Counted from the stretch's first letter, positions 26,382-36,732 are shown. The stretch: 64,000 nt of DNA from Virgibacillus profundi (GCF_002287375.1 NZ_NPOA01000001.1:675798-739797), one strand, 5' to 3'. Notes: generated by a model not told the origin, from the letters alone. Numbers and translations: made by a program.

Positions 26382-27563
26382 TTATATTGCATGTATATTT
26401 TCCTTTATTAACCCTATTTCCTTCACAATCATTCCATCATTTATATATACTCTCGGAACTCTTTTACTTATTAAACAGGCTGTCTCATAGTGTATTGTGT
26501 TCATTTGTGATGCTACTTCACCCAAGGAAATAAATCCTTCATCCGGTTCTCCGAAGATCGTAATCACATCAGATTCATTGATATCTTCCATTTCTGTTAC
26601 ATCAATCATCGACTGATCCATACATATTCTGCCAACGATAGGAGCCTTTTTATCTTTAACTGTTACATATCCTTTATTCGACAACAGTCTGGAAAACCCA
26701 TCAGCATACCCCACTGGGATCGTTGCAATCAGAGCGTCCTTTTCAGGCGAAAAAGTACAGCCGTAGCTAATTGGATGATCAGCCTGAACTGTTTTAATCA
26801 TTACCGGTTTTGTTTTAAAACTCATCGCCTGTTTCAGATGAATTTTATCTTGCAAATGTTCATCCGGATATAAACCATATAGACTAACCCCAACCCGAAC
26901 CATGTCCAAATGCATCTCTGGATATGCAATTGTACCTGCACTATTACAGCAATGTTTTATCGGAATTGAAAGATTATGTTTTTCCAGGTAGTCCGTGACT
27001 TTGGTAAAATGCTCAAATTGCTTCACAGTGTATGTGGAATCTATATTATCCGCATCTGCAAAATGTGTGTAAATCCCTTCTGTCAGTACATATGGGGAAT
27101 GAATCGATTGAATCAGTTCTAAGGCTTCTTTTTCATCAGCTATTCCAATCCTGTTCATTCCACTCTCAATTTTCACATGAATACGAGCAGTTTTTTTATT
27201 TTGATCTGCAATTTTTATGATTGTATCGATTACATCCTGTGTAAATACAGTTAATGTAATATCATTCATAATTGCATCCTCCACCGCATCCGGTGTTGTA
27301 TACCCGAGAACCAGAACTGGGAAATCAATCCCCGCCTGGCGAAGCTGAATTGCCTCATCGAGAAATGCAACTGCCAAATAATCAGCACCTGCATCAATTG
27401 CCATTTTGGCTACATCTACTGCTCCATGACCATAGGCATCTGCTTTTACTACAGCCATAAGCCTGCTGTCCTGTTCTATATATTCTTTAAAAGTCCTCAC
27501 ATTATGCTGGATCGCATTTATTGAAACCTCTACCCATGTATCCCGGTAACTTCCATAACTCAT
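26382..27563 (-). CDS. alr: alanine racemase
   Basis: The 393-residue PLP enzyme interconverts L- and D-alanine, which supplies D-alanine for peptidoglycan. The PLP lysine is Lys40 in VVKADAYGHG. The catalytic tyrosine of the second domain is in ISYGCTFS near residue 273, followed by TIPVGYADGFSR. The length is normal. GGGGGA precedes the ATG. It lies downstream of ald on the same strand but is separated from it by a terminator. In sporulating bacilli a second alr is common, and whether this is the vegetative or sporulation form cannot be told here. Confidence 0.95.
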   Translation of the reverse strand: MSYGSYRDTWVEVSINAIQHNVRTFKEYIEQDSRLMAVVKADAYGHGAVDVAKMAIDAGADYLAVAFLDEAIQLRQAGIDFPVLVLGYTTPDAVEDAIMNDITLTVFTQDVIDTIIKIADQNKKTARIHVKIESGMNRIGIADEKEALELIQSIHSPYVLTEGIYTHFADADNIDSTYTVKQFEHFTKVTDYLEKHNLSIPIKHCCNSAGTIAYPEMHLDMVRVGVSLYGLYPDEHLQDKIHLKQAMSFKTKPVMIKTVQADHPISYGCTFSPEKDALIATIPVGYADGFSRLLSNKGYVTVKDKKAPIVGRICMDQSMIDVTEMEDINESDVITIFGEPDEGFISLGEVASQMNTIHYETACLISKRVPRVYINDGMIVKEIGLIKENIHAI

Positions 27564-27618
27564 GACTTCATTCCCCCTGGTAGTTAAAATAATAACATAA
27601 TTATTCTCCTAAAATTTT

Positions 27619-27656
27619 AAAAATACCCTTCAAAGCTATGCTGGAAGGGTATTTTT
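27619..27656 (-). terminator. terminator of ald
   Basis: AAAAATACCCTTC at 27619-27631 pairs with GAAGGGTATTTTT at 27644-27656. It separates ald from alr. Confidence 0.9.
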
Positions 27657-27687
27657 ATATAATGCTATTTAATGTTATTATAATGGG

Positions 27688-28806
27688 TTATTCAGAAATT
27701 GCCTCATCAACTGTTGCAAAGTCATAACCAAGATCTTTTGCTACTGCTTCAAAGGTAACTTTTCCGTTTACTACGTTAACACCTGTTTGAATTGCTGCAT
27801 TTTCTTTAATTGCTTTTACAGCACCTTTTGATGCAATTTGGGTTGCATAAGGTATGGTTACATTTGTTAGTGCAATTGTAGCCGTGCGTGGCACTGCACC
27901 AGGAATATTAGCAACAGCATAATGCAGGACGTCATGTTTTTCATAGATTGGATCATCATGTGTTGTTACATGATCAACAGTTTCAAAGTTACCACCTTGG
28001 TCAATTGCAACATCTACAATAACAGATCCTGGCTGCATTGATTTAACCATGTCCTCTGTTACAAGCTTAGGCGCTTTTGCACCAGGAATTAATACAGAAC
28101 CGACAACAAGATCAGAATCTTTTACAGCTTCTGCAATATTGTACGGATTAGACATCAATGTTTGAACACTTGTACCGAAAATATCTTCAAGCTGACGTAA
28201 ACGTGCCGGGTTCAAATCGATAATTGTTACATCTGCACCAAGTCCAAGCGCAATTTTTGCTGCGTTTGTTCCAACAACACCACCACCGATAACGGTAACT
28301 TTCCCGCGCTGAACTCCTGGTACACCACTTAAAAGGATACCTTTTCCACCTTTTGACTTTTCAAGATATTGTGCACCGATTTGAGATGCCATACGGCCAG
28401 CTACCTCACTCATTGGTGTAAGCAAAGGTAATGTGTTATTTACAGTAATAGTTTCATAAGCGATTGCTGTAACTTCATGTTCGACTAAAGCATGAGTTAA
28501 TTCAGGTTCATTTGCCAGGTGAAGATAAGTAAATAAAATCAACCCTTTACGGAAATAGCCATACTCGGATGAAAGCGGTTCTTTCACCTTCATAATCATT
28601 TCCGCTTTTCCCCAAACGTCTGAAGCGCTTTCAAGGACTTCAGCACCAGCTTCTCTATATTCTTCATTCGTAAAACTACTGCCAAGGCCAGCATCTGCTT
28701 CAATAATCACTTGATGCCCTGCACCAAGTAAATTGGCAACGCCAGCTGGTGTCATAGCAACACGATTTTCATTATTTTTTATTTCCTTTGGAACACCTAT
28801 AATCAT
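27688..28806 (-). CDS. ald: alanine dehydrogenase
   Basis: The 372-residue NAD enzyme deaminates L-alanine to pyruvate and ammonia, used for growth on alanine and during sporulation. [20 protein letters not shown] opens the protein, with the substrate Arg and Lys residues. His in TYLHLANEP near residue 96 is catalytic. [20 protein letters not shown] near 170 is the NAD Rossmann motif. GAGGAG precedes the ATG. The regulator AdeR lies just upstream on the same strand, about 100 bp away, as expected for activation of ald by alanine. Confidence 0.97.
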   Translation of the reverse strand: MIIGVPKEIKNNENRVAMTPAGVANLLGAGHQVIIEADAGLGSSFTNEEYREAGAEVLESASDVWGKAEMIMKVKEPLSSEYGYFRKGLILFTYLHLANEPELTHALVEHEVTAIAYETITVNNTLPLLTPMSEVAGRMASQIGAQYLEKSKGGKGILLSGVPGVQRGKVTVIGGGVVGTNAAKIALGLGADVTIIDLNPARLRQLEDIFGTSVQTLMSNPYNIAEAVKDSDLVVGSVLIPGAKAPKLVTEDMVKSMQPGSVIVDVAIDQGGNFETVDHVTTHDDPIYEKHDVLHYAVANIPGAVPRTATIALTNVTIPYATQIASKGAVKAIKENAAIQTGVNVVNGKVTFEAVAKDLGYDFATVDEAISE

Positions 28807-28911
28807 CTAAAACACTCCTCATTTACTAATTCTATAATTCCAGTATATAACTTGTTATCGAATTTTTCTTCATTTAGAATACAAAATAGATACGGGATAG
28901 TTTGTTAAAAA

Positions 28912-30147
28912 TCACAAACCATCCTGTAAACTTGCCATTTTCAAATCCAGATATAATGTTACTTTCTGATTTGGATCCTTTAGATCAATCCCTGTAATTT
29001 CTGTAATTCGTTTCAATCGGTAATTTAATGTGTTTACATGGACGTGGATTTTACTGGCTGCACCTGCAACATTGCTGTCACAATTCAGAAAAACATGGAG
29101 CGTTTCCAGTAAATCGGAATTGTTCCTTGTGTCATAGTCCTTTAATTTTTCGATGGAGGTATTTTGATATTGTTCTTCTTTTCTGAGTGTATTTAATTCT
29201 GTCAGAAACTGATAAATACCAAGCTCCTGATAGCTAAATATACCCTTCAGTTTTTCAGGAATTCTCCTTTGAAGTTCCAATACCTTCAACGCCTGTTTAT
29301 AGCTGTAATGTATAGATGCAGGCGAGTTATAGAGAAGACCATAGGATCCTTTCACCTCCTTAATTTCTAGCCGTTCATTGATTTTATGAATAAAGTCAGC
29401 AATAAAATGATTGATATTATCTTTGCTATCCATTTTATTTACCAGTCGAATCAGCAGGATCAGCTGGTTTTCATCAAATACACGGCAAACAACATGAACA
29501 TGATGTAATGATTCTGTTAAATAATGTGCATGTTTTTCAATATTTTCAGATACCTCTCCTTCAAATTCAATAACGGCAATTGTCAGTTGGCCATTCATCT
29601 GCAGTCCGAAATATTCAGCCTGTCGGGCAATTTCCCCTTCTTTTAGAATATGTCCTGTCAGCATCTGCCAGAAAAATTCATTATAGTTCACATCTGCTTT
29701 TCTTCGTTTTATACGATGTCGAATCAGCTGGCTTTTTACATGGACTGCAGCTTCTTCAAGCAATTTCAGCTGTTCCTGATCAAGTGTTTTTTCATTGGTT
29801 TGTACCCAGATGAATCCAATTATTTTATTTCTTTCCCTGACAGATACAGCAACACGGTTTCCGAGACCAACATGTTCAATAGCTGGTACGACGACTGCTT
29901 TATCACTTTCAATCAACTTTACCATAATGCCATTTTTCCATAAACTATTTATGACTTCTTCCGGGACCTTTCTTTGAATAATCGTAGCCATTCTTGCTTT
30001 GTCTACATTATTTTCGTGCTTGGAATAGGAAATGATCCGATGTTTGGAATCTTCTATTGTAACAGGACAACCCAGAATTTCTGCAATCCGATCGGCTAAA
30101 CCCTCGGGAGAATCCAATGTATTTTTAAATAAATTTGTGCTGGGCAT
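28912..30147 (-). CDS. adeR: PucR/CdaR family regulator, AdeR-like activator of ald
   Basis: The 411-residue regulator has an N-terminal GAF-like sensor at about residues 10-130. A GGDEF-like middle (CdaR_GGDEF) covers about 150-290. The C-terminal PucR helix-turn-helix is seen in AASKIHVHVNTLNYRLKRI near residue 375. AdeR of Bacillus subtilis has this architecture and activates ald in response to L-alanine. Its position just upstream of ald supports the same role. GGAGG precedes the ATG. It is divergent from the first YkvI-like gene. Confidence 0.82.
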   Translation of the reverse strand: MPSTNLFKNTLDSPEGLADRIAEILGCPVTIEDSKHRIISYSKHENNVDKARMATIIQRKVPEEVINSLWKNGIMVKLIESDKAVVVPAIEHVGLGNRVAVSVRERNKIIGFIWVQTNEKTLDQEQLKLLEEAAVHVKSQLIRHRIKRRKADVNYNEFFWQMLTGHILKEGEIARQAEYFGLQMNGQLTIAVIEFEGEVSENIEKHAHYLTESLHHVHVVCRVFDENQLILLIRLVNKMDSKDNINHFIADFIHKINERLEIKEVKGSYGLLYNSPASIHYSYKQALKVLELQRRIPEKLKGIFSYQELGIYQFLTELNTLRKEEQYQNTSIEKLKDYDTRNNSDLLETLHVFLNCDSNVAGAASKIHVHVNTLNYRLKRITEITGIDLKDPNQKVTLYLDLKMASLQDGL

Positions 30148-30259
30148 ATGGGCATCCTCCGTTCTTCTCCTATCACTATTTTATCACATATTTTGTAGGT
30201 TTTAACAAATGGAATGGTTTAATTTGTGCATTTTTTACAAAGTAATACTTTATTCGATG

Positions 30260-30320
30260 TGATATAATCTTTTATATTGTCTCATTATTTTAATTAGAAA
30301 AATATTTGAAAGCGTTTGCC
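30260..30320 (+). promoter_or_regulatory. extended -10 promoter and cre site of YkvI-like gene 1
   Basis: TGATATAAT at 30260-30268 is an extended -10. TTGAAAGCGTTTGCC at 30306-30320 fits the CcpA cre pattern at all but the last position. The cre lies some 30-45 bases after the predicted start, suited to roadblock repression by CcpA. About 170 nt of leader follow before the start codon. Confidence 0.6.
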
Positions 30321-30490
30321 GTCAAGGCCTAAGGCGCATGCGCTCATATAGCAACGTATGGACTGATGACTTTAGGTTGTGGATTAGTTCAGTGTTGGGA
30401 TAAATGTTTTCACGTGGGGGTAACTATTATCGGTTACAAATAGCGTTTCAGTAAATACTTAAAAGACAAACAATAAATATGGAGGTCATC

Positions 30491-31576
30491 ATGAAGAAAA
30501 TCTTAAAAATAGGTAGTGCATTCATTGGTATTATCGTGGGAGCAGGCTTTGCTTCCGGACAGGAAATTCTACAGTATTTTACAAGTTTCGGATATATTGG
30601 AATAATTGGAGCTATCGTTTCCACCGCATTATTTGCCTATCTTGGTATGATGTTAACAAGGCTTGGAAGTCGCATGCGGGCAACCTCGCATAAAGAAGCT
30701 ATCTATAAGGTCAGCGGGAAGTATCTCGGGATTATAGTTGATGCCATCATTATTTTCACCTTATTTGGTGTAGGTGTAGTAATGATAGCAGGGGCAGGTT
30801 CTATTTTTAGTCAGCAATTTGGACTATCATCTATTGTAGGAATTATTTTTATGAGTGTTCTTGTCATCGTTACAATGATGCTGAATGTGGACCGGGTCGT
30901 GGCCGTAATTGGAAGCATTACACCATTTCTAATACTGGCTGTTATCCTTGTATCCATTTACAGTATCCTAGCCATGGATAATTCTTTCGCTGCATTAAAC
31001 CCGGTTGCTCAGGAATCACCTTCAGCACTTTCACACTGGCTGCTTTCCGCAATTAACTATGTTTCATTTAATATAGCTGTTGGGGCTTCCATGGCGCTTC
31101 TAATGGGTGGCGCAGAGGAAGATGAAAGAATTGCTTCACTTGGCGGACTCGTTGGTGGGCTGGGAATTGGAGTACTGATTGTATTAAGTAATCTGGCTGT
31201 ATTTTCAAATGTTGATGTTGTTGCAAGCTTTGACATGCCGATGCTGAAAATTGTGGATGATATTTCACCAGTTCTCGGATTCATCTATTCCTTCATATTA
31301 TTCGGTATGATTTTCAATACAGCTGTAAGTATGTTTTACTCATTCGGTGCACGCTTCACGGAAGTTGGCACAATGAAACAAAGGCTGTTCACAACAGTTA
31401 CCATTGTAATTGCGTTTGGATTAAGCTTTGTTGGATTTACAGATCTTGTTGCCTGGTTCTACCCAACCATCGGATGGCTTGGAACATTCCTGATATTAGC
31501 ACTTGTCATTGCACCATTTAGAATGTCATCAGCCAAAAAAAAAGAGGAACAGGAGCAACTTAGAAAAGCGAATTGA
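30491..31576 (+). CDS. YkvI-like membrane transporter, intact copy
   Basis: The 361-residue integral membrane protein has about ten helices and belongs to the YkvI group of the amino acid-polyamine-organocation superfamily. GAGFASGQEILQYF near residue 17 and PMLKIVDDISPVLGF near 245 are characteristic. The substrate is not established. The start at MKKILK is fixed by GGAGG seven bases upstream. It is divergent from adeR, so an alanine-linked substrate is possible but unproven. A diverged copy follows about 480 bp downstream. Confidence 0.82.
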   Translation: MKKILKIGSAFIGIIVGAGFASGQEILQYFTSFGYIGIIGAIVSTALFAYLGMMLTRLGSRMRATSHKEAIYKVSGKYLGIIVDAIIIFTLFGVGVVMIAGAGSIFSQQFGLSSIVGIIFMSVLVIVTMMLNVDRVVAVIGSITPFLILAVILVSIYSILAMDNSFAALNPVAQESPSALSHWLLSAINYVSFNIAVGASMALLMGGAEEDERIASLGGLVGGLGIGVLIVLSNLAVFSNVDVVASFDMPMLKIVDDISPVLGFIYSFILFGMIFNTAVSMFYSFGARFTEVGTMKQRLFTTVTIVIAFGLSFVGFTDLVAWFYPTIGWLGTFLILALVIAPFRMSSAKKKEEQEQLRKAN

Positions 31577-31608
31577 AAAATGATCGTATAAAATTTGATA
31601 GATTCATG

Positions 31609-31646
31609 AAAAAAGAGGTTATTCAATTGGTGAATAGCCTCTTTTT
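31609..31646 (+). terminator. terminator of YkvI-like gene 1
   Basis: AAAAGAGGTTATTCA pairs with TGAATAGCCTCTTTTT around a five-base loop. The 482-bp gap 31577-32058 otherwise holds the duplicated promoter region of copy 2. Confidence 0.85.
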
Positions 31647-31890
31647 GTGCTTGGCAGATAGGAAATAATAAATCCGTAGTTTAAAATCTTCTATAGTTAG
31701 AGAACAGTCCAGTATTTCCGCAGGTTCAGTTGGCTACACCTTCTGACGATGCCAATATACACTAAATAGTTCTGAGTTTTCTCATATGTGCATTCTCTTA
31801 TCCATCACGCTTTTTCACCATAATTTGTGACTTTTAACAAATGAATTGTTTCAGTTTGTAGATTTCGACAAAGTAATTCTTTATTCGACA

Positions 31891-31950
31891 TGGTATACTT
31901 TTCTACATTGTTTTATTTAATGAAATTATGAATATTTGAAAGCGTTTACT
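31891..31950 (+). promoter_or_regulatory. duplicated promoter and cre site of YkvI-like copy 2
   Basis: TGGTATACT at 31891-31899 and TTGAAAGCGTTTACT at 31936-31950 sit at the same relative distance as in copy 1. This cre matches the consensus at every fixed position. About 150 bp of upstream DNA can be aligned with the copy 1 upstream region, so the promoter was duplicated with the gene. Confidence 0.6.
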
Positions 31951-32058
31951 TAACTAAGAGTATAGACTCTAGTTTCTAACGGATAATCCGGGCAAGAGTC
32001 GTTAAACATCGGCAAGCAAGGACAACTTGGGAGACAAACAGCAAATATGGAGGTCATC

Positions 32059-33144
32059 ATGAAGAAAATCTTAACAATGGGCAGCGCATTTATTGGAATT
32101 ATCGTGGGAGCAGGCTTTGCTTCCGGACAGGAAATTCTGTAGTATTTTACAAGCTTCGGATATATTGGAACTATTGGAGCCATCATTTCTACCGTTTTAT
32201 TTGCATATCTGGGTATGATGTTAACAAAGCTTGGAAGTCGCATGCGGGCAACCTCGCATAAAGAAGCTATCTATAAAGTCAACGGGAAATATCTCGGGGT
32301 TATCGTTGATGCCATCATCGTCTTTACCTTATTTGGTACAGGTGTTGTTATGATAGCAGGTGCGGGTTCAATTTTCAGTCAGCAATTTGATCTTCCGTCA
32401 GTTGTGGGAATTGTTCTTATGAGTGCCCTTGTCATCGTTACAATGATGCTGAATGTGGATCGGGTCGTGGCCGTAATTGGAAGCATTACACCGTTCCTGA
32501 TACTGGCAGTTATCCTTGTATCCATTTACAGTATCCTGGCTATGGATAATTCTTCCGCAGTATTAAACCCGGTTGCTCAGGAGTCAACTCCTGCACTTTC
32601 AAACTGGGTGCTATCGGCGATTAACTATGTTTCATTTAATATAGCTCTAGGGGCATCCATGGCCCTTCTAATGGGTGGTGCAGAGGAAGACGAAAGAGTT
32701 GCTTCACTTGGCGGACTTGTTGGTGGACTGGGAATTGGAGTACTGATTGTATTAAGCCATCTGGCCATATTCTCAAATGTCGATGTCGTTGCAAGCTTTG
32801 ACATGCCAATGCTGAAAATTGTGGATGAAATATCACCAATCCTGGGAGTCATCTATTCCATCATCTTGTTTGGTATGATTTTCAATACAGCTGTAAGCAT
32901 GTCCTACTCATTCGGTGCACGTTTCACCGAAGTTGGCACAAAAAAACAAAAGCTTTTCACAACCGCATCCATTGTAATTGCTTTGAGTTTAAGCTTTGTT
33001 GGATTTACAGATCTTGTTGCTTTCTTCTATCCACTCATCGGATTTCTCGGAATATTCCTGATTGTGGCACTGGTCATTGCACCATTTAGAATGCCATCAG
33101 CGAAAAGAAAAGAACGACAGGAACAATTAAGAAAAGCGAATTAA
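32059..33144 (+). pseudogene. YkvI-like transporter copy 2, interrupted by an amber codon
   Basis: This tandem paralogue has exactly the same length in codons as copy 1 (361 plus stop) and aligns without gaps. Codon 28 is TAG at 32140-32142 where copy 1 has CAG (ILQYF becomes IL-stop-YF). The other codons are open through to the end. The ribosome binding site and start are intact (ATG at 32059), so translation would give a 27-residue peptide. Restart at the internal ATG at 32215 lacks a good binding site and would lose the first helix. A recent nonsense mutation is most likely; a base error or suppression cannot be excluded. Confidence 0.88.
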
Positions 33145-33161
33145 AGATAAAAGATTTATTA

Positions 33162-33191
33162 AAACGACCACCTGCTACCAGGTGGTCGTTT
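33162..33191 (+). terminator. terminator after YkvI-like copy 2
   Basis: AAACGACCACCTG at 33162-33174 pairs perfectly with CAGGTGGTCGTTT at 33179-33191. Confidence 0.85.
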
Positions 33192-33310
33192 AAGTTTAGG
33201 ATATAGGAGATGTTATTAAGTAGAAGTATAGAGAGGGTATTTTTCGTGAAATCATTAATAACTCAGCATTGCAGTTAGGAAATAGTAGTAGAGATAGATC
33301 AGGTGATTGA

Positions 33311-33350
33311 AAAAACAGCCGAGAGCAACAATGCGTTGTTCTCGGCTGTC
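33311..33350 (-). terminator. terminator of the PTS operon
   Basis: ACAGCCGAGAGCAAC pairs with GTTGTTCTCGGCTGT, and on the minus strand six T follow the stem. It lies about 65 bp after the last gene of the operon. Confidence 0.88.
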
Positions 33351-33415
33351 TGTACTATCATTCTTTATTCGGTTATATAGCCTTCATTCACAAATAAAAA
33401 TTTGAAATGCTTTCT

Positions 33416-34333
33416 TTATCGATTCACCGATGATGCCATCCTTACATACGTATGACGTCTTCCTCTTATTGCGATCGAATAGGTCATGATATTCTCCGGT
33501 ACGGCAATGCCATAAAAGCCTGTATCACCAATATGATAAATATCCGCACCTGCCATTTTACTGTTCAGTGCAATCTGCCTGATTGTCGCTTCATCAGCAC
33601 CTTCTTGACTGGTGCCGATCGTTAGCATGGCTAATGCACCTTTCGAATGTACAAAGCGCACATATTTTTCACTTGTTTCCAGTGTAATTCCTGGAACCGT
33701 ACCAGGGGCAGGCATGAGGATAATGTCCGCACCTGCTTTGATAAAGCTGGTTAGTGCAGATTCTGAAATAATACTACTACCCGTTTCATCTGCTACACCG
33801 GCGCCATGCATCTTACCGGCAATAATCAGACCTTCTTCGCCAAATACTTTTCGAGTCAGCTTTATCGCTGTAACAATTTCATCGTTTGTTACACCGGTTT
33901 TGGGATTGCCCGTTAAACAGACAAAATCAAACCCTAATTCTTTTGCCCTTTTCAACGATGTTTCCGTAGCCATGCGCCCCTTTGCAACCTTATCCAGTTT
34001 TTCAATTTCCTGTGCGCGGATATCAACCGGCTCCAAATTCAGACCTACAGGACGTCCCGTCAGTTCTTTTACTTTTTGTATAATCGATTGATCTTCATCA
34101 CATTCATATCCCTCAACAATCGGATTGAAAACATCGAATAGGTTGAGTAACAACAAATCGGCACCAAATGCAGCTGCAAGTTCGGCATTGGAGATACTTG
34201 GATATAATGGTGCGACAGCGGTCATCACCTCTGATAACATGACCCTTCCTTCTGACGCTCGAATGGATTGTTTTAATTTCTGTCCATTCATGTTTTGAAA
34301 ATCTGAAGCCGTACAATCTAAGATCCGTTTCAT
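33416..34333 (-). CDS. DUF7916-like protein encoded with a PTS system
   Basis: This protein of about 305 residues looks like a TIM-barrel enzyme. Repeated strand-loop motifs include LLLLNLFDVF, VGLNLEPVD, DFVCLTGNPKTGVT, IIAGKMHGAG and DIILMPAPGTVPGI. I recall this kind of protein as DUF7916, found beside PTS EIIC genes, but could not check it. A role on the imported sugar phosphate is inferred from context only. The start at MKRILD is chosen because GGGGAG lies seven bases upstream; the ORF extends 13 codons further without a site. It is last in the operon. Confidence 0.65.
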   Translation of the reverse strand: MKRILDCTASDFQNMNGQKLKQSIRASEGRVMLSEVMTAVAPLYPSISNAELAAAFGADLLLLNLFDVFNPIVEGYECDEDQSIIQKVKELTGRPVGLNLEPVDIRAQEIEKLDKVAKGRMATETSLKRAKELGFDFVCLTGNPKTGVTNDEIVTAIKLTRKVFGEEGLIIAGKMHGAGVADETGSSIISESALTSFIKAGADIILMPAPGTVPGITLETSEKYVRFVHSKGALAMLTIGTSQEGADEATIRQIALNSKMAGADIYHIGDTGFYGIAVPENIMTYSIAIRGRRHTYVRMASSVNR

Positions 34334-34373
34334 TTGAATACTCCCCTCTGAATCATCAAATATATTTGCCACA

Positions 34374-35837
34374 TTATTTTCGTAGTTTGTTCACTTCATC
34401 TGCAACAAATTGAACGCTTGTTCCAACAATAACCTGGATACTATGCTTTCCAACGATATTGATTCCTGGAACATTGGTAGCCTTAATTTTGTTCTGATCT
34501 ACTTTATCCATATCTTTAACTTCTACTCGAAGTCGGGTTGTACAATGATCAACAGCTGTGACATTTTCATCCCCGCCAAGTCCATCGTAAATTTGAGCTC
34601 CCATGACAGCAAATTTATCTTCTTGGTTATTATTTTCACTTTCGTTTTCTTCTTCCTCTTTTACACCTTCAAGTTTATCTTCTCTTCCTGGTGTTTTTAG
34701 GTCAAATTTGACAATTAGAAAGCGGAACAAGAAGTAGTAAATAATAGCAAATACAAGTCCTTGCACAAGAAGCATATATGGTTGGTTTGCAAGTGGATTT
34801 ACGAAACTCAATGTGTAATCGACAAACCCTGCACTAAAGCCAAAACCAGATGTCCATTCGAAAAATGCTGCGATAAACAATGATAAACCGGTAAGCAATG
34901 CATGCACTACATACAATGCTGGCGCTAAAAACATAAATGAAAATTCAAGTGGTTCTGTTACACCAGTTAGGAAAGAAGCAACTGCGGCTGCTAACATTAA
35001 TGATGCAGCTGTTTTTTTACGACTTGTTTTAGCTGTGTGATACATAGCTAAAGCTGCTGCAGGTAAACCAAACATCATGATTGGGAAAAACCCTGCTTGG
35101 TAACGGCCTGTTATTCCCTTAATGCCATCCCCAGCACTACCTGCAAGGAATTTACCTATATCATTTATTCCAATCGTGTCAAACCAGAATACCGAGTTCA
35201 ATGCGTGGTGCAAACCAGTTGGAATTAAAAGGCGGTTGAAGAAACCGTATAACCCTGCACCAATTGCTCCCAAGTCACTGATTGATGTACCAAACGTAAC
35301 AAGCCAAGAATAAACAATTGGCCAAACGAATATCATTACAGCAGCGCCAACTACCATTGCAGCTGCTGACATAATTGGGGCAAGTCGTTTACCACTAAAG
35401 AATGCTAGAGCATCTGGCAACTTGGCATTACTGAAACGATTGTACATTATCGAGGAAATGACCCCGGCAAAAATCCCCATGAACACATTTCCCTCAATAC
35501 CTTCAAAGGCAGCATTGACCTCTGATGGATCAATTCCTTTAAGTCCAGCAACTGAACCAACAGATATCAAAGAAGTGAGAACTAAAAATCCGACTAACCC
35601 ACTTAGTGCCGCTGCACCATGCTTATCTTTAGACAAACCAATTGCTATACCTACAGCAAATAAGACGGCTAGGTTATCAAGTATGGATGTACCAGCATTT
35701 AATAAAAACGTACCAGCAATATTCCCCTCAGAAAATCCAAGAATCCAGTTTCCAATACCAGCTAATATTGCCGCTGCAGGTAGAACTGCAACCGGCAACA
35801 TGATAGATCGACCCAACCTTTGAAAAAAAATTTTCAT
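34374..35837 (-). CDS. PTS EIIBC component, N-acetylglucosamine/glucose type
   Basis: The 487-residue sugar permease has EIIC (about ten helices) at residues 1-365. TGRYQAGFFPIMMFGLPAAA near 245 and the substrate segment LTGVTEPLEFSF near 295 resemble NagE/NagP. An acidic linker at about 385-405 leads to an EIIB domain, with the phosphorylated cysteine in DHCTTRLRVEV. There is no fused EIIA; that is encoded first in the operon. GGAGG precedes the ATG. GlcNAc or a related amino sugar is the likeliest substrate, though no nagA or nagB is nearby. Confidence 0.85.
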   Translation of the reverse strand: MKIFFQRLGRSIMLPVAVLPAAAILAGIGNWILGFSEGNIAGTFLLNAGTSILDNLAVLFAVGIAIGLSKDKHGAAALSGLVGFLVLTSLISVGSVAGLKGIDPSEVNAAFEGIEGNVFMGIFAGVISSIMYNRFSNAKLPDALAFFSGKRLAPIMSAAAMVVGAAVMIFVWPIVYSWLVTFGTSISDLGAIGAGLYGFFNRLLIPTGLHHALNSVFWFDTIGINDIGKFLAGSAGDGIKGITGRYQAGFFPIMMFGLPAAALAMYHTAKTSRKKTAASLMLAAAVASFLTGVTEPLEFSFMFLAPALYVVHALLTGLSLFIAAFFEWTSGFGFSAGFVDYTLSFVNPLANQPYMLLVQGLVFAIIYYFLFRFLIVKFDLKTPGREDKLEGVKEEEENESENNNQEDKFAVMGAQIYDGLGGDENVTAVDHCTTRLRVEVKDMDKVDQNKIKATNVPGINIVGKHSIQVIVGTSVQFVADEVNKLRK

Positions 35838-35913
35838 CTCTAAAATTCCTCCGTTTCTTTTTAACCCTGAAATCGTTATCATACTTAGCAAAGCAAAACG
35901 TGATCGATCTACT

Positions 35914-36732
35914 TTACTTGTTTCTTAATCTTTCAATATGAAGCGTAATATATCCGAGTTCATCTTCCGGCAAATGAATATCATGCTTAGCGGATAGCTC
36001 TTGTGCTACACTTGCAGCACAATCATAAGCAATCGGAAATTTCCGCTTAATCATTTGGAACATTTCATCATCCATTGTGTGATGTTCATTATCCTTTAAA
36101 CGGATCATGGCAAATCGCAAATGGTGAATCAAACGCTCATAAGCAATATCATCTGATTCGACTTTGATTGATAGCTTTTGATTGATTGTCTGTACCATAT
36201 TTTTTAAAACAGATGTCTGTCTTACAATCTCATGGAGATCACCACCTTGAATTTTCATGGCGTGAACATGGAGAGCAATAAAAGCCGCTTCATCTATCGG
36301 TATCCTCATATTAAATTTATTTTCTATATGCTGGATAGCCCAAAGACCTATATCAAATTCCTTCTTATAAAGTACCTTTATTTCCGGAAGTAATTTATTC
36401 TTTATATGAATACCTTGTTTTTCTCTATCAATTGCAAATGAAATATGATCTGTTAACGCAATACGAATATGGTCATTCAGCTTTGTACCAAGGTTTTCCT
36501 CTGCATAAGCAATAATTTCCTCTGTGATCATAAAATGTTCTTCCGGTATACGTAAAAGCAACTGCTGCAGCTTTTCACTCTCTTTTGATACAAATAGCTT
36601 CTCTATTTTTACTTTGTTAACGATATCCTTATTCTTTTTTTCGTAGCCGACACCAGCCCCAATGGCAATTTTCTCCTCATCACCATCCATGACCACAACG
36701 GCATTGTTGTTCAGGATTTTTGTTATTCTCAC
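35914..36732 (-). CDS. BglG/LicT family transcriptional antiterminator
   Basis: The 272-residue protein has the RNA-binding CAT domain at residues 1-55 (ITKILNNNAVVVMDGDEEK) and two PTS regulation domains. PRD1 is at about 65-170 (histidines in DHIRIAL, DHISFA and ALHVHAMK), and PRD2 at about 175-272 (LIHHLRFAM, YITLHIERL). It would bind the antiterminator RNA in this operon's own leader when dephosphorylated by EIIB. Start is GTG with AAGGAA upstream. It lies between the EIIA and EIIBC genes, so it amplifies its own expression. Confidence 0.9.
   Translation of the reverse strand: MRITKILNNNAVVVMDGDEEKIAIGAGVGYEKKNKDIVNKVKIEKLFVSKESEKLQQLLLRIPEEHFMITEEIIAYAEENLGTKLNDHIRIALTDHISFAIDREKQGIHIKNKLLPEIKVLYKKEFDIGLWAIQHIENKFNMRIPIDEAAFIALHVHAMKIQGGDLHEIVRQTSVLKNMVQTINQKLSIKVESDDIAYERLIHHLRFAMIRLKDNEHHTMDDEMFQMIKRKFPIAYDCAASVAQELSAKHDIHLPEDELGYITLHIERLRNK

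Noticed and set aside
30321-30478. Leader of the first YkvI-like gene considered as a riboswitch
   Set aside because: No known aptamer consensus was recognised, and the leader of copy 2 differs in length and sequence between the cre site and the ribosome binding site.
32215-33144. The 309-residue internal ORF of YkvI-like copy 2 considered as a separate gene
   Set aside because: It begins inside the transporter without a good ribosome binding site. It is the remainder of a full-length gene interrupted by TAG.
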